Shown here: positions 6,285-14,745 of the stretch, one piece after another
How positions within the stretch are numbered: the stretch's first letter is position 1
Layout: each line of letters opens with the position of its first letter
Source: DASXTB01 sp036505615
GTDB lineage: Bacteria > Acidobacteriota > UBA6911 > JACQSX01
DNA: 22,386 nucleotides
Assembly: GCA_036505615.1 (NCBI GenBank)
Contig: DASXTB010000474.1
Coordinates: forward strand, 1-22,386
Direction of reading: 5' to 3'
Translations under genes and position numbers: made by a program
The notes under the pieces: generated by a model
What the model was told of the DNA's origin: nothing
The model's database searches: none
What the model saw: only the letters and a program-made list of their open reading frames with translations

Positions 6285-7229
6285 ATGAAGAGCAAAAAAA
6301 TCGGATTGATCGTAGGACGTGAGGGAACTTTTCCCCAGGCTTTTATTAACCGCGTAAACCAGTTAAACACCGAAGGGGTGACCGCGGAATTCGTAAAACT
6401 GGGCGGAACGGGCATGGCTGAACCTTGCCCGTATGGCTGTATTGTCGACCGCATGTCGCATGAAGTGAAGTACTATCGTGGATATCTGAAGAATGCGGTG
6501 CTCTCGGGCACCTATATCATCAATAATCCGTTCTGGTGGTCGGCGGATGACAAATTTTTCAATTATTCACTCGCTACCAGACTAGGTGTCGCGGTCCCGC
6601 GCACCATCTTATTGCCCAGCAAATCCTATCCTCCCGACGTCTGGCCGGAGTCGCTCCGTAATCTCGTTTACCCTATCGACTGGGATGCCATCGTTGACTA
6701 TATCCGCTTGCCGGCAATCTTGAAGCCCTTTGAGGGTGGCGGTTGGAAGAATGTCTACAAAGTGGATTCTAAAGAAGAGCTGCTGCGTGCCTATGATCAA
6801 ACAGGAGAACTTTGTATGACCCTGCAGCAGTTTATCCACTTTGATCATTACGTGCGCTGTTTCTGCATCGGCAAGGAAAATATAACTCCAGTAAAATACG
6901 ACCCTCACAATCGCTGCTATCTAGTTGAGCACGACCATCTGTCTGCGGAGTTGGGCGAGCGAATTATGCGCGATGCCCAGACCTTGAACCGGGCGCTCGG
7001 TTATGACATGAATACTGTGGAGTTTGCCGTCCAAGACGGGATTCCCTACGCCATTGACTTTATGAATCCCGCTCCGGACATGGATCGTTATTCAATAACC
7101 GATTTTTATTTCGAGCTCATGGTCGACCAAATGGCGCGCCTGGCGATAGAGCGCACTCTGCGCGGCACCTTTGCCGACATGCAACCGCGCTGGCCTGAAT
7201 TGACAAGAGTAGGAAGCCTGTTTCTTTAG
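6285..7229 (+). CDS. RimK-like ATP-grasp amidoligase
   Basis: An ATP-grasp ligase of 314 residues expected to join a carboxylate to an amine through an acyl-phosphate. The N-terminal pre-ATP-grasp domain spans about 1-85. DKFFNYSLATRLGVAVPRT (89-107) is the entry to the ATP-grasp fold. ILKPFEGGG (145-153) supplies the ATP-binding lysine and glycine-rich loop. DHYVRCFCIG (187-196) carries the conserved Arg. NTVEFAV (243-249) with AIDFMNPAPDMDR (256-268) supplies the metal-binding Glu246/Asp258/Asn261. The signature is complete, so it should be active. It lies 383 bases after the esterase behind a repeat array, so it may have its own promoter. The start at 6285 has no visible ribosome binding site. 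Members of this fold add amino acids such as glutamate to peptides or proteins. The substrate here is unknown. Confidence 0.86.
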   Translation: MKSKKIGLIVGREGTFPQAFINRVNQLNTEGVTAEFVKLGGTGMAEPCPYGCIVDRMSHEVKYYRGYLKNAVLSGTYIINNPFWWSADDKFFNYSLATRLGVAVPRTILLPSKSYPPDVWPESLRNLVYPIDWDAIVDYIRLPAILKPFEGGGWKNVYKVDSKEELLRAYDQTGELCMTLQQFIHFDHYVRCFCIGKENITPVKYDPHNRCYLVEHDHLSAELGERIMRDAQTLNRALGYDMNTVEFAVQDGIPYAIDFMNPAPDMDRYSITDFYFELMVDQMARLAIERTLRGTFADMQPRWPELTRVGSLFL

Positions 7230-7230
7230 G

Positions 7231-7359
7231 CAGCTCTCAGCTCAGCTCTCAGCCATCAGCTCTCAGCTCTCAGCTCTCAGCTCTGAGCTGTCAGAAGGCC
7301 GCTCTCAGCTCAGCTCTCGGCTCTCAGCCCGCAGCTCTCAGCCATCAGCTCTCAGTCAG
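7231..7359. repeat. Heptamer array CAGCTCT, left arm
   Basis: About 18 units of CAGCTCT and variants (CAGCCAT, CAGCCCG, CGGCTCT, some cut to CAGCT) start one base after the stop codon of the ATP-grasp gene. The inner part mirrors 7412-7467. With that arm it would form a long stem between two convergent genes. Confidence 0.88.
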
Positions 7360-7411
7360 CTTGCCAGCCATTTTGATGACAACTCAAAGGAGCTTAGACT
7401 CATTCAGACTG

Positions 7412-7467
7412 ATGGCTGAGAGCTGACGGCTGAGAGCTGACGCCTGAGAGCTGAGAGCTGATGGCTA
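7412..7467. repeat. Heptamer array AGAGCTG, right arm
   Basis: Eight exact 7-bp units (ATGGCTG, AGAGCTG, ACGGCTG, AGAGCTG, ACGCCTG, AGAGCTG, AGAGCTG, ATGGCTA). The last one contains the stop codon of the minus-strand amidotransferase (7467-7465). The stem with 7231-7359 probably separates or terminates transcription of the converging genes. Confidence 0.9.
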
Positions 7468-8298
7468 AAGCGCAATCCGTTCTATTTCCAGCGATGGCTC
7501 AATGCTGAGCAACGTTTGGGGCGGGATTTCCTTCCAGCAGGTATCTTCAGTCAACGGTTCGGAGGCAACGATGACGCAACTTCCACCATCTCCATCGTTC
7601 ATGAGATGAATGCTCGCGCCGGTTTCGTCATAGTAGACATCCTCGGCGATAAATAGAGAGACCGACGGGATATCGCGGTCCGTGACGTAGCGCGATAAGA
7701 CCATCCAGTTTCCGTTGGTTGCAGCGAAATTTAAGTAGGAAGGCCCGCCGACCGCCAGATCGTGCTGCCACTGGGGAATTAAATCGAATAGCTTGCGCAT
7801 CGTACGTACCGGGTTGCCGTCGTAACGCGGAAGCAGAGAAAGAAACAGAGCAAAGCAAACCTCGGAATCCGTATTGCCGCGGATTGCTTCTCGCTCGGTT
7901 TCATCCATGTACTGCAGCATCCGCTCGCGCATCCTCCAAAAGTCCGCGACCAGGCCATTGTGCATCCAGAGGATGCCGCGTCGGGAGAAGGGATGAGCGT
8001 TTTCACAACTGGCCTCCATTCCCGGAGAAGCGGCTCGTACGTGTCCAAACCAGCACCCGGAACGAATGGCCGGCGTGACACGCTGCAACTCTGTGCTGTC
8101 CCACGCGGGCTCCGTGCCCACAAACGTACGGGGCGCCGGGTCATCGTTAAACCAGCCAACGCCGTAGCCGTCTTCGTTGAAGGGCCCGGTTATCTTGAAG
8201 CGGGACGCACGGCTTTGCACCCGCAGCGAGTAACGCGATCGGACAAGCAGGCCATCAGCGGCCACTGGCACGCCTCGATATGCTAGAAACCGGCACAT
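7465..8298 (-). CDS. Class II (Ntn) glutamine amidotransferase, YafJ/EgtC-like
   Basis: A stand-alone class II glutamine amidotransferase fold protein of 277 residues. It begins MCRFLAY, so removal of Met exposes the catalytic Cys2, which also fixes the start. Further family motifs are NEDGYGVGWF (41-50), GHVRAAS (85-91), ENAHPF (99-104), MHNG (112-115) and GNTDSE (141-146). It lacks an attached synthase domain, as in YafJ and in EgtC, which cleaves a gamma-glutamyl amide bond in ergothioneine synthesis. In this neighbourhood of amidoligases it could hydrolyse a gamma-glutamyl bond or supply ammonia. It is convergent with the preceding gene and divergent from the next. The N-terminal motifs are complete. 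The exact substrate is unknown. Confidence 0.88.
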   Translation of the reverse strand: MCRFLAYRGVPVAADGLLVRSRYSLRVQSRASRFKITGPFNEDGYGVGWFNDDPAPRTFVGTEPAWDSTELQRVTPAIRSGCWFGHVRAASPGMEASCENAHPFSRRGILWMHNGLVADFWRMRERMLQYMDETEREAIRGNTDSEVCFALFLSLLPRYDGNPVRTMRKLFDLIPQWQHDLAVGGPSYLNFAATNGNWMVLSRYVTDRDIPSVSLFIAEDVYYDETGASIHLMNDGDGGSCVIVASEPLTEDTCWKEIPPQTLLSIEPSLEIERIAL

Positions 8299-8418
8299 AC
8301 GTTCATAAATAGACTAGCATAGGACACTACGAATCAACGCGCAGTTCTGCAGATGGAGCGTAGAATCAAAAGGCAACAAACAGGTTAATAGTTAGACGAG
8401 GCTGTACAAGTTTTGCCA
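8299..8418. other. Divergent intergenic region
   Basis: 120 bases separate the minus-strand amidotransferase from the plus-strand permuted ATP-grasp gene, so promoters for both must lie here or overlap. A/T-rich stretches (TATTTATG on the minus strand before 8298, GTTAATAGTTAG near 8383-8394 on the plus strand) are possible -10 regions. No repeat array is present, unlike the gaps that follow stop codons. Confidence 0.4.
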
Positions 8419-9777
8419 ATGATCGAACAGGCGATCGAATACTACCACCAGCTCATCGCCGATCCGGCGCTGTCGTCCGCCGAGGTGCGCCAGCGGCTTG
8501 CCGCCCGCATGAGAGAAAAGCAGCTTTGCTTTGGAGATCGGCTGCTGTGTCCTTATTTTCGGCCGCACTTTGTGCCGCGCTCCCTGTACCGGGATCTGAT
8601 CAGCGTGGTATCACTGCTGACGCAAGCGGTCGATCGAGTGCGCGACCTGTTACTGGAAGAACCGGCGCAGATGGGGCGGATGGGCCTCACCGAGGCTGAA
8701 CAGGAATTGGCGCGTGTCGACCCGGGCTTTCCAGATATTCATGTTACGACGCGTTTTGATTCGTTCAGCCAGCCAGGATCGGTGCAGTTTGTGGAATACA
8801 ACGCTGAGTCCCCCGCCGGGATTGCGTACGCGGAGGGGCTGGCGGATTTGTTTTCAGAACTTGAGATTGCGCGGCGGTTCGCGGCACGATATCCTTTTTT
8901 CATACCCAGGCCGCGCAAGCGCCTTGTGGATACTTTGCTGAACACGTACCGCAGGTGGGGTGGGGGGCAATCGCCCAGCGTTGCCATAATTGACTGGGAG
9001 AACGTTCCTACGCGCGCAGAGCAGGAATTGTTCCTCAGTGACTTTCAGCGGCGCGGGTACTCCGCAGTGCTGGCCGATCCGGACTCTCTAGAATATCGCG
9101 ATAGCGCGCTCTGGGCCGCGGGCAAGCGGGTGGACCTGGTCTATCGTCGTTTGCTGGTGCACGAGTTTTTGGCGCGATTCGATACATCCCATCCGCTGGC
9201 GCGCGCCTACAAAGACGGTGTGGCCTGCGTAGTCAATTCCTTCCGCAGTAAACTGGCTCACAAAAAAATGCTGTTCGCCTTTCTCACAGACCCCAAGATG
9301 CAGCGGATTTTCTCAGCCGACCAGCGAGTTGCCATTGCCCGGCACATCCCATGGACACGAAAGCTGGAAGAGACGCGAACCGACCTTAACGGAGAGACCA
9401 TCGACCTGATCCCCTTCTTGCTTCGGAATCGCGATCGAATGGTGATAAAACCGAACGACGATTACGGCGGCAAGGGGGTCATTGTCGGATGGGAGAGGAC
9501 CCACACTGAATGGGAAGATGCGGTGCACTCGGCCCTGGCGGCGAGTTCTTCACACGGTGGCGACGATACTTACGTAGCCCAGGAAAAGGTTCGCGTGTGC
9601 AAGCAGAAATTTCCCCGCTGGGATCAGGATTTTCAGTTGCAGGAAGTTCTGGTGGATATGGATCCCTTTGTCTTCGAAGGCGCAATTGAGGGGGCGTTAA
9701 CCCGGTTGTCTGAAACTTCCCTCTGCAACGTAACCAGCGGTGGAGGACAGGTGCCGCTGTTTATTCTGGAAGACTGA
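8419..9777 (+). CDS. Circularly permuted ATP-grasp ligase
   Basis: A protein of 452 residues related to circularly permuted ATP-grasp proteins. Recognisable elements are FVEYNAESPAG (124-134), DLVYRR (239-244), VIKPNDDYGGKGV (342-354, the ATP lysine and glycine-rich loop, near the C-terminus as expected after permutation), VAQEKV (386-391) and a closing RLSETSLCNVTSGGG (429-443). Relatives activate a carboxylate and couple it to an amine, as in glutathionylspermidine-synthetase-like enzymes. I chose ATG 8419 over a TTG two codons upstream. No Shine-Dalgarno sequence is visible. It should act with the RimK-like ligase and the GCS2 enzyme, perhaps adding successive residues. The order of reactions cannot be told from sequence. 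Confidence 0.85.
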   Translation: MIEQAIEYYHQLIADPALSSAEVRQRLAARMREKQLCFGDRLLCPYFRPHFVPRSLYRDLISVVSLLTQAVDRVRDLLLEEPAQMGRMGLTEAEQELARVDPGFPDIHVTTRFDSFSQPGSVQFVEYNAESPAGIAYAEGLADLFSELEIARRFAARYPFFIPRPRKRLVDTLLNTYRRWGGGQSPSVAIIDWENVPTRAEQELFLSDFQRRGYSAVLADPDSLEYRDSALWAAGKRVDLVYRRLLVHEFLARFDTSHPLARAYKDGVACVVNSFRSKLAHKKMLFAFLTDPKMQRIFSADQRVAIARHIPWTRKLEETRTDLNGETIDLIPFLLRNRDRMVIKPNDDYGGKGVIVGWERTHTEWEDAVHSALAASSSHGGDDTYVAQEKVRVCKQKFPRWDQDFQLQEVLVDMDPFVFEGAIEGALTRLSETSLCNVTSGGGQVPLFILED

Positions 9778-9781
9778 TGCA

Positions 9782-9893
9782 ATTGCGGATTTCCGATTGC
9801 GGATTTCCGATTGCGGATTACGGATTGCGGATTGCGGATTACCGATTGCGGATTGTAGATTTCGGATTGCGGATTGTGGATTGTGGATTCCCT
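9782..9893. repeat. Heptamer array ATTGCGG, left arm of a register-matched pair
   Basis: Sixteen consecutive 7-bp units, nearly all of the form ATTNNNG (ATTGCGG, ATTTCCG, ATTACGG, ATTACCG, ATTGTAG, ATTTCGG, ATTGTGG). They begin 4 bases after the stop of the permuted ATP-grasp gene. Rare variants are mirrored in the arm at 9975-10085. Confidence 0.93.
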
Positions 9894-9974
9894 CACTCTT
9901 AGCAATCGGCTGGCTTCAGCCCTTCAGACCATTTTGGCTCTATGGCGGATGGCTGATCGCTGAAGGCCTTAAAT

Positions 9975-10085
9975 CCGCAATCCGAAATCTACAATCCGAA
10001 ATCGGTAATCCGCAATCCGAAATCCGCACTCCGCAATCGGTAATCCGCAATCGGAAATCCGCAATCGAAATCCGCAACCCGCACT
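9975..10085. repeat. Heptamer array CCGCAAT, right arm of a register-matched pair
   Basis: Sixteen units, one of 6 bp. Set against the reverse complement of 9782-9893, 9 of 13 aligned units are identical, including the single CTACAAT and a CGGTAAT in the same positions. The 81-base spacer (9894-9974) contains a smaller inverted repeat (CTTCAG near 9917 and CTGAAG near 9960). No gene lies between 9778 and 10145. Confidence 0.93.
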
Positions 10086-10117
10086 GCTAGGCTTGCGACC
10101 GCCCGTGCAATGCTGAT

Positions 10118-10145
10118 AACCTGCTACTGCCAACCTGCTACTTGT
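10118..10145. repeat. Short direct repeat AACCTGCTACT
   Basis: Two copies of AACCTGCTACT lie 14 bp apart, immediately upstream of the GCS2 start. Related AACCTGCT units occur at 15967-15998 before the second SBBP gene. It may be a remnant of the same repeat process, or may lie in the leader of the gene. Confidence 0.6.
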
Positions 10146-11294
10146 ATGAAGCGTTATACCTTGGGCATCGAAGAAGAATTTCAGATTGTTGATCCCGCCA
10201 CCGGGGAATTGCGTTCGTCCATTAAGGAAATGCTCGACCGCGGGCGCGAGCTGCTCGGAGACAGCATTAAGCCGGAGCTACATCAGTCGATGATCGAGGT
10301 AGGAACCAAAGTCTGCGAGAACATCGAGCAGGCGCGCGCGGAGGTGTTTCGATTGCGCGCCGGCGTCGCGCGCCTGGCCGAAGAGAAGGGCTTGAAGATC
10401 ATGGCGGCAAGCACGCACCCCTTTTCCCACTGGCTCGAGCAGACGATCACTGAGCACGAGCGCTATATCAACCTGGTGCAGGAGGTGCAGGTTCTGGCGC
10501 GCAGTTTGCTGGTGTTTGGCTTACATATCCATGTGGGTTTGCCGGACCGCGAGCGTGCCGTTCACATAATGAACGCTGCGCGTTATTTCCTCCCGCACCT
10601 GTTGGCCCTTTCGGTGAATTCCCCCTTCTGGTGCGGTATTAATACCGGGTTGAAAAGTTATCGCTCAAAAGTCTTTGGTAAATTTCCCCGCACGGGCATC
10701 CCCGATTATTTCAACTCCTGGAACGAGTACACCAGTTACCTCGATCTGCTGGTCAAGACCCACTGCGTTGACGACGGAAAAAAGATCTGGTGGGATCTGC
10801 GTCCACATCCCTATTTTGAGACGCTGGAGTTTCGGGTGTGCGACATCCCGACCCGGCCTCAGGAGACGGTGGCCCTGGCTGCGCTGGCGCAAGCAATCGT
10901 CGCCAAACTGGACAAGTTGATCGACTCCAATCTCGGATTTCGACTCTACCGGGGCGCGCTTATCAACGAGAACAAATGGCGCGCCATACGCTATGGGCTG
11001 GATGGGAAATTGATCGACTTCGGCAAGCAAAAAGAAGTGCCGGCGCGCGACCTGATGCTCGAGTTGCTTGAGTTTGTATCCGAAGAGATGGAAGAACTCG
11101 GGTCTCAGAAGGAGCGTGAAGTCATTCTCGAAGTGCTCGAGGGCGGAACGGGCGCGGATCGTCAGTTGGCGGTGTTTGAAAAAACGGGCAGCCTGAAGGC
11201 AGTGACGGATTTTCTCTGCGATCAGACACTGGCCGGTATCACGGCTGTAGAAGATCTGCAATCGCATGCCACAGGGTCGCAGGCCGGTATTTAG
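10146..11294 (+). CDS. ybdK: Carboxylate-amine ligase, YbdK/GCS2 family
   Basis: A glutamate-cysteine-ligase-2 family enzyme of 382 residues with the glutamine-synthetase-like fold. It begins MKRYTLGIEEEFQIVD, the family's N-terminal signature with metal-binding glutamates. It continues with HQSMIEVGT (46-54), LHIHVGLPD (126-134, metal-binding His), NSPFWCG (158-164) and WWDLRPHPYFETLEFRVCDIPT (215-236). It forms a peptide-like bond between an amino acid carboxylate (glutamate in characterised relatives) and an amine, using ATP. The start at 10146 removes 12 residues of low-complexity leader encoded by direct repeats. The next gene starts 7 bases after the stop, so they may be co-transcribed. 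The true product is unknown. E. coli YbdK has only weak glutamate-cysteine ligase activity. Confidence 0.9.
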   Translation: MKRYTLGIEEEFQIVDPATGELRSSIKEMLDRGRELLGDSIKPELHQSMIEVGTKVCENIEQARAEVFRLRAGVARLAEEKGLKIMAASTHPFSHWLEQTITEHERYINLVQEVQVLARSLLVFGLHIHVGLPDRERAVHIMNAARYFLPHLLALSVNSPFWCGINTGLKSYRSKVFGKFPRTGIPDYFNSWNEYTSYLDLLVKTHCVDDGKKIWWDLRPHPYFETLEFRVCDIPTRPQETVALAALAQAIVAKLDKLIDSNLGFRLYRGALINENKWRAIRYGLDGKLIDFGKQKEVPARDLMLELLEFVSEEMEELGSQKEREVILEVLEGGTGADRQLAVFEKTGSLKAVTDFLCDQTLAGITAVEDLQSHATGSQAGI

Positions 11295-11301
11295 GCGCTA
11301 T

Positions 11302-14300
11302 ATGAGTCAATGGATTAGATGCGTGATAGTCGCCAGCTTTGCACTGGCTGTTGAACAACCGTGCGTCCCCAGCGATTCCGTGGCGCACCCGCCGCAAACA
11401 AGAACAGGCGTTTTCGTCAAACTGAAATCTCCGGATCGATCGGCCGAGACCCGGCTACGAACAGCTTACAGCAGTCTGCTGCCTGGACTTGAAGCCAACC
11501 AAGGGCAAGCCCCATCGGATGTGAAATTTCTGTCGCGCACCTCCGGCAGCACGTTGTTTCTAACTGAGACTGATTTGGTGGTGCAATTGGAGAAGCAATG
11601 CCCGAACTGCGTGCCGTCACCGCCCAAGTGGAATTCCCCGAACAAAATCGGCGGCGGACCGGCTGAAAGCTCCAGGCTGCCGCTTCGAATCCATTTGACA
11701 GGCGTTGTCGCTTCCCCGGAAATTGAGGCCGGCGATCAACTGGAGGGCAAGGTCAATTACCTAATCGGCAGAAACCCAACACAGTGGCGAACCGGAATTC
11801 CCACGTATGCGACAGTCCAATACCGGGGCGTGTATCCGGGCATTGATGTGATTTATCGCAGCGAGCCGCACCAGTTAAGCTACGAGTTCAAGATCTCCCC
11901 GCAAGGCAATCAAGGCGCTATCGCTGCGTCATTTGAAGGAAGCTCGAAGCTGGAACTGGATCATGGGGGCGACTTGATCGTTAGCACTCTATCAGGGCCC
12001 ATTCGGCAACTGAGGCCTCTCATCCATCAGGGAGCAGGAGCCAACAGTAAGAAGATCGCGGGGCATTATGTTCTTAGAGGAGGTAATCAAGTTGGATTCG
12101 CGATCGGAGAGCATGACAGGACGCAGCCGCTATCGATAATTGCCACACTCCAATATGACTTTCCGGCGGCTGCCGCGCAGGGTTCGGTCTTTGCCACCTA
12201 TCTTGGCGGAGCTGGAGACGACCAGGCGCTAGCCATTGCGGTCGACACGGCGGGTAACGCCTATGTCACGGGCCAAACCCGCTCGGTCAATTTTCCTATT
12301 CTGGGTGGCGCCCAGAAAGTCAACAAGGGAGGCTGGGATGTTTTTGTCACAAAACTTAACCCGTCGGCTTCCGCAATTATCTATTCCACTTATATCGGAG
12401 GCAGCGATGACGATACCGGATTTGGCATTGCTGTCGATCCGGCGGGCAGCGCTTATATTGTCGGTCAAACCAGTTCTGTAGATTTCCCCACAGTGAACTC
12501 ATTTCAGCCGGCGCCGTCATCCAGTGGCGGGGTTGCCAAAAGTGGCGACGCCGGGGCGACCTGGATCGATGCCAGTGCCGGACTGTTCAACGACAACATC
12601 AATTCTCTGGCAATCGATCCGGGCAACACGGCAACACTGTATGCGGCCACACTCCACAGAGGAGTGCTCAAGACAACTAACAGCGGCGGAGGTTGGAGTG
12701 CATTCAACACCGGTATCACCACATCAGCCATTTATTCGCTGGCTGTTGATCCGGGCAGTCCTAGTGCCGTCTATGCTGGAGCTTCGAATGGGATTGTCTT
12801 TAGCAGTGTCAACGGAGGTTTCACCTGGACCTCGTCCAGCCTGGGGCAGAATGTACGAATAGTGTCGCTGGTTGTGGATCCCAAGAACGGCCGAGTTGTC
12901 TACGCAGGAACTTTGGGCGCGGGGCTCTTCAAAAGTTCCGACGCCGGGATGACCTGGACCGCGGTCAATCGGGGCCTGAACAGCGGACTGGTCTATGCCG
13001 TCGCCATCGATCCATTCAATTCATCAACGCTCTATGCCGGCACGGGAGCCGGATTATTTAAAAGCATCGACGAAGCATCGAGCTGGTCAACTGCCAGCGT
13101 CGGTCTTCCCCAAGCAGCGGTCTCGGCGCTTGCCATTGATCCTTCCAACGCAGTGATAGTCTATTCGGGAACACTGGGAAACGGAGTTTTCAAGAGTGTC
13201 AATGCCGGCAACAGTTGGAGTGCCGCCAGCAGTGGATTGACCAACCAGTTTGTTACTGCGCTTGCCGTCGATCCTAAAGACTCGTCCGCTGTATTTGCGG
13301 GTACTCAGGATGGCGTCTTCAAGAGTACCAACGGCGCTTCTACTTGGAGCTCTGCCAGTACCGGCCTGAACACGTTAAACGTGACGGCGCTGATCATCGA
13401 TCCGAGCGATTCCTCGCGGCTTTACGTAAGCACCACATCCAGCCCCTTCGACGCTTTTGTTGCCAAACTGAATGCGTCGGGTGACGCGCTTGTCTATTCG
13501 ACTTATCTTGGTGGCACGCGCAGAGACGCCGCGACTGCTGTCGCAATCGACTCGGCGGGCGACGCTTATGTAACGGGCTTTACCGACTCAAAGGATTTTC
13601 CGGTGACCGGCGCGCTTCAAGAAGCGAGCGGCGGCGGATCCGACGTCTTTATCACTAAACTCAGCTCGGCGGGGGCCGTCCTGCTCTTTTCCACTTATCT
13701 TGGCGGCAACGGGAATGACGTCGCTTTGGGTATCGCGCTGGATTCAGTCGGCAACGCGTATGTTGCCGGTTCTACGGATTCGACAAATTTTCCAACCACC
13801 AGCGCTCCACTGCAGTCAGCCAACGCCGGATTCAAGGACGTTTTCGTTGCCAAGATTCGATCCATCGGTGGTTTGCTGCTCTATTCCACCTACCTTGGCG
13901 GGGAAAACGACGATGTAGCCACGGCCATTGCGATTGATCAGACAGGCAGCGCCTATGTGACCGGATACACCCGTTCGTCGAAGTTCCCAGTTGTAAATTC
14001 TCTCCAGCCCTCAAGCCGTGGAGACTTTGACGCATTCGTGGCCCAAGTCAACGCCGGGGGATCGGGACTTGTCTATTCGACCTACCTTGGAGGAACAGCG
14101 GGCGATTTTGGGACTGGCATCGCAGTCGATTCGGCTGGAAACGCCTACGTCACCGGTTACACCGATTCGGGTGATTTCCCCGTGAAAAACCCATTGCAGG
14201 CTGTGACTGGGGGAGGAACAGACGCATTCATAGCCAGGGTGAACGCGAGCGGGCTGGCTCTCGACTATTCGACTTTTGTCGGCGGAACGGGACGCGATCG

Positions 14301-14739
14301 CGGTCTTGGAATCGCTATCGATTCTGCAGGCAATGCCTACGTTGCGGGTGACACCACGTCGGTAAATCTTCCTGTCACAGGCGGGCTTCAGACCCAACAT
14401 GGAGGAGGCAGCACCGATGGAATTGTTTTGAAGATTCCACTTCTTACCGGTCCGGTGTGTGTCTTGAGCTGCACTGCTACAGGCCCGAGTGCGGGAAAGG
14501 CCGGTGTTTCCGTCTCGTTTGCAGCCACGGCGACTCCGGCCAACTGCACCGGGACGGTCAATTTTGAGTGGAGTTTCGGGGACGGCACGTTTCCCGTGAC
14601 TCAGCAGAATCCCGTGCACGCCTATGTAAATCCCGGCACATACACCTGGACGATGACGGCAAAGGTTACCGATGGGGTTCAGTGCATCAAGACCGGTACC
14701 ATTCAAATATCCCCCAATCCTCCGCGGCGAAGGCCATGA
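11302..14739 (+). CDS. Giant exported SBBP beta-propeller protein with Vps10/BNR-like repeats and PKD domain
   Basis: A secreted protein of 1145 residues with a signal peptide at about 1-24. An N-terminal domain found ahead of SBBP repeats spans about 58-290 (LEANQGQ, KVNYLIGRNPTQW, YRGVYPGIDVIY). Two SBBP repeats follow (about 296-405), recognised by YSTY(L/I)GG, D-x-x-G-x-AY-x-x-G and FP. Seven Vps10/BNR-like repeats of the G-(L/V)-F-K-S-x-(N/D)-x-G-x-x-W type span about 408-712. Five more SBBP repeats span about 717-1045. A PKD domain (about 1053-1137) has EWSFGDG and four cysteines (1053, 1057, 1082, 1128). It ends in PPRRRP. It probably acts at the cell surface or outside, in binding or adhesion. 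It starts 7 bases after the GCS2 stop with only a weak ribosome binding site. The second paralog lies at 16121-20671. Confidence 0.88.
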   Translation: MSQWIRCVIVASFALAVEQPCVPSDSVAHPPQTRTGVFVKLKSPDRSAETRLRTAYSSLLPGLEANQGQAPSDVKFLSRTSGSTLFLTETDLVVQLEKQCPNCVPSPPKWNSPNKIGGGPAESSRLPLRIHLTGVVASPEIEAGDQLEGKVNYLIGRNPTQWRTGIPTYATVQYRGVYPGIDVIYRSEPHQLSYEFKISPQGNQGAIAASFEGSSKLELDHGGDLIVSTLSGPIRQLRPLIHQGAGANSKKIAGHYVLRGGNQVGFAIGEHDRTQPLSIIATLQYDFPAAAAQGSVFATYLGGAGDDQALAIAVDTAGNAYVTGQTRSVNFPILGGAQKVNKGGWDVFVTKLNPSASAIIYSTYIGGSDDDTGFGIAVDPAGSAYIVGQTSSVDFPTVNSFQPAPSSSGGVAKSGDAGATWIDASAGLFNDNINSLAIDPGNTATLYAATLHRGVLKTTNSGGGWSAFNTGITTSAIYSLAVDPGSPSAVYAGASNGIVFSSVNGGFTWTSSSLGQNVRIVSLVVDPKNGRVVYAGTLGAGLFKSSDAGMTWTAVNRGLNSGLVYAVAIDPFNSSTLYAGTGAGLFKSIDEASSWSTASVGLPQAAVSALAIDPSNAVIVYSGTLGNGVFKSVNAGNSWSAASSGLTNQFVTALAVDPKDSSAVFAGTQDGVFKSTNGASTWSSASTGLNTLNVTALIIDPSDSSRLYVSTTSSPFDAFVAKLNASGDALVYSTYLGGTRRDAATAVAIDSAGDAYVTGFTDSKDFPVTGALQEASGGGSDVFITKLSSAGAVLLFSTYLGGNGNDVALGIALDSVGNAYVAGSTDSTNFPTTSAPLQSANAGFKDVFVAKIRSIGGLLLYSTYLGGENDDVATAIAIDQTGSAYVTGYTRSSKFPVVNSLQPSSRGDFDAFVAQVNAGGSGLVYSTYLGGTAGDFGTGIAVDSAGNAYVTGYTDSGDFPVKNPLQAVTGGGTDAFIARVNASGLALDYSTFVGGTGRDRGLGIAIDSAGNAYVAGDTTSVNLPVTGGLQTQHGGGSTDGIVLKIPLLTGPVCVLSCTATGPSAGKAGVSVSFAATATPANCTGTVNFEWSFGDGTFPVTQQNPVHAYVNPGTYTWTMTAKVTDGVQCIKTGTIQISPNPPRRRP

Positions 14740-14745
14740 CTTAGA

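Noticed and set aside
7231..7467. CRISPR-like array
   Set aside because: Units are 7 bp with no unique spacers, arranged as an inverted pair, and no cas genes are near.
9633..10090. Open frames on both strands through the ATTGCGG arrays
   Set aside because: The 7-bp units contain few stop codons and give an artificial 7-residue protein repeat. There is no start signal or homology.
14011..14706. 231-codon minus-strand frame inside the first SBBP gene
   Set aside because: The antisense frame arises from the repetitive codon pattern of the SBBP repeats and has no recognisable domain.
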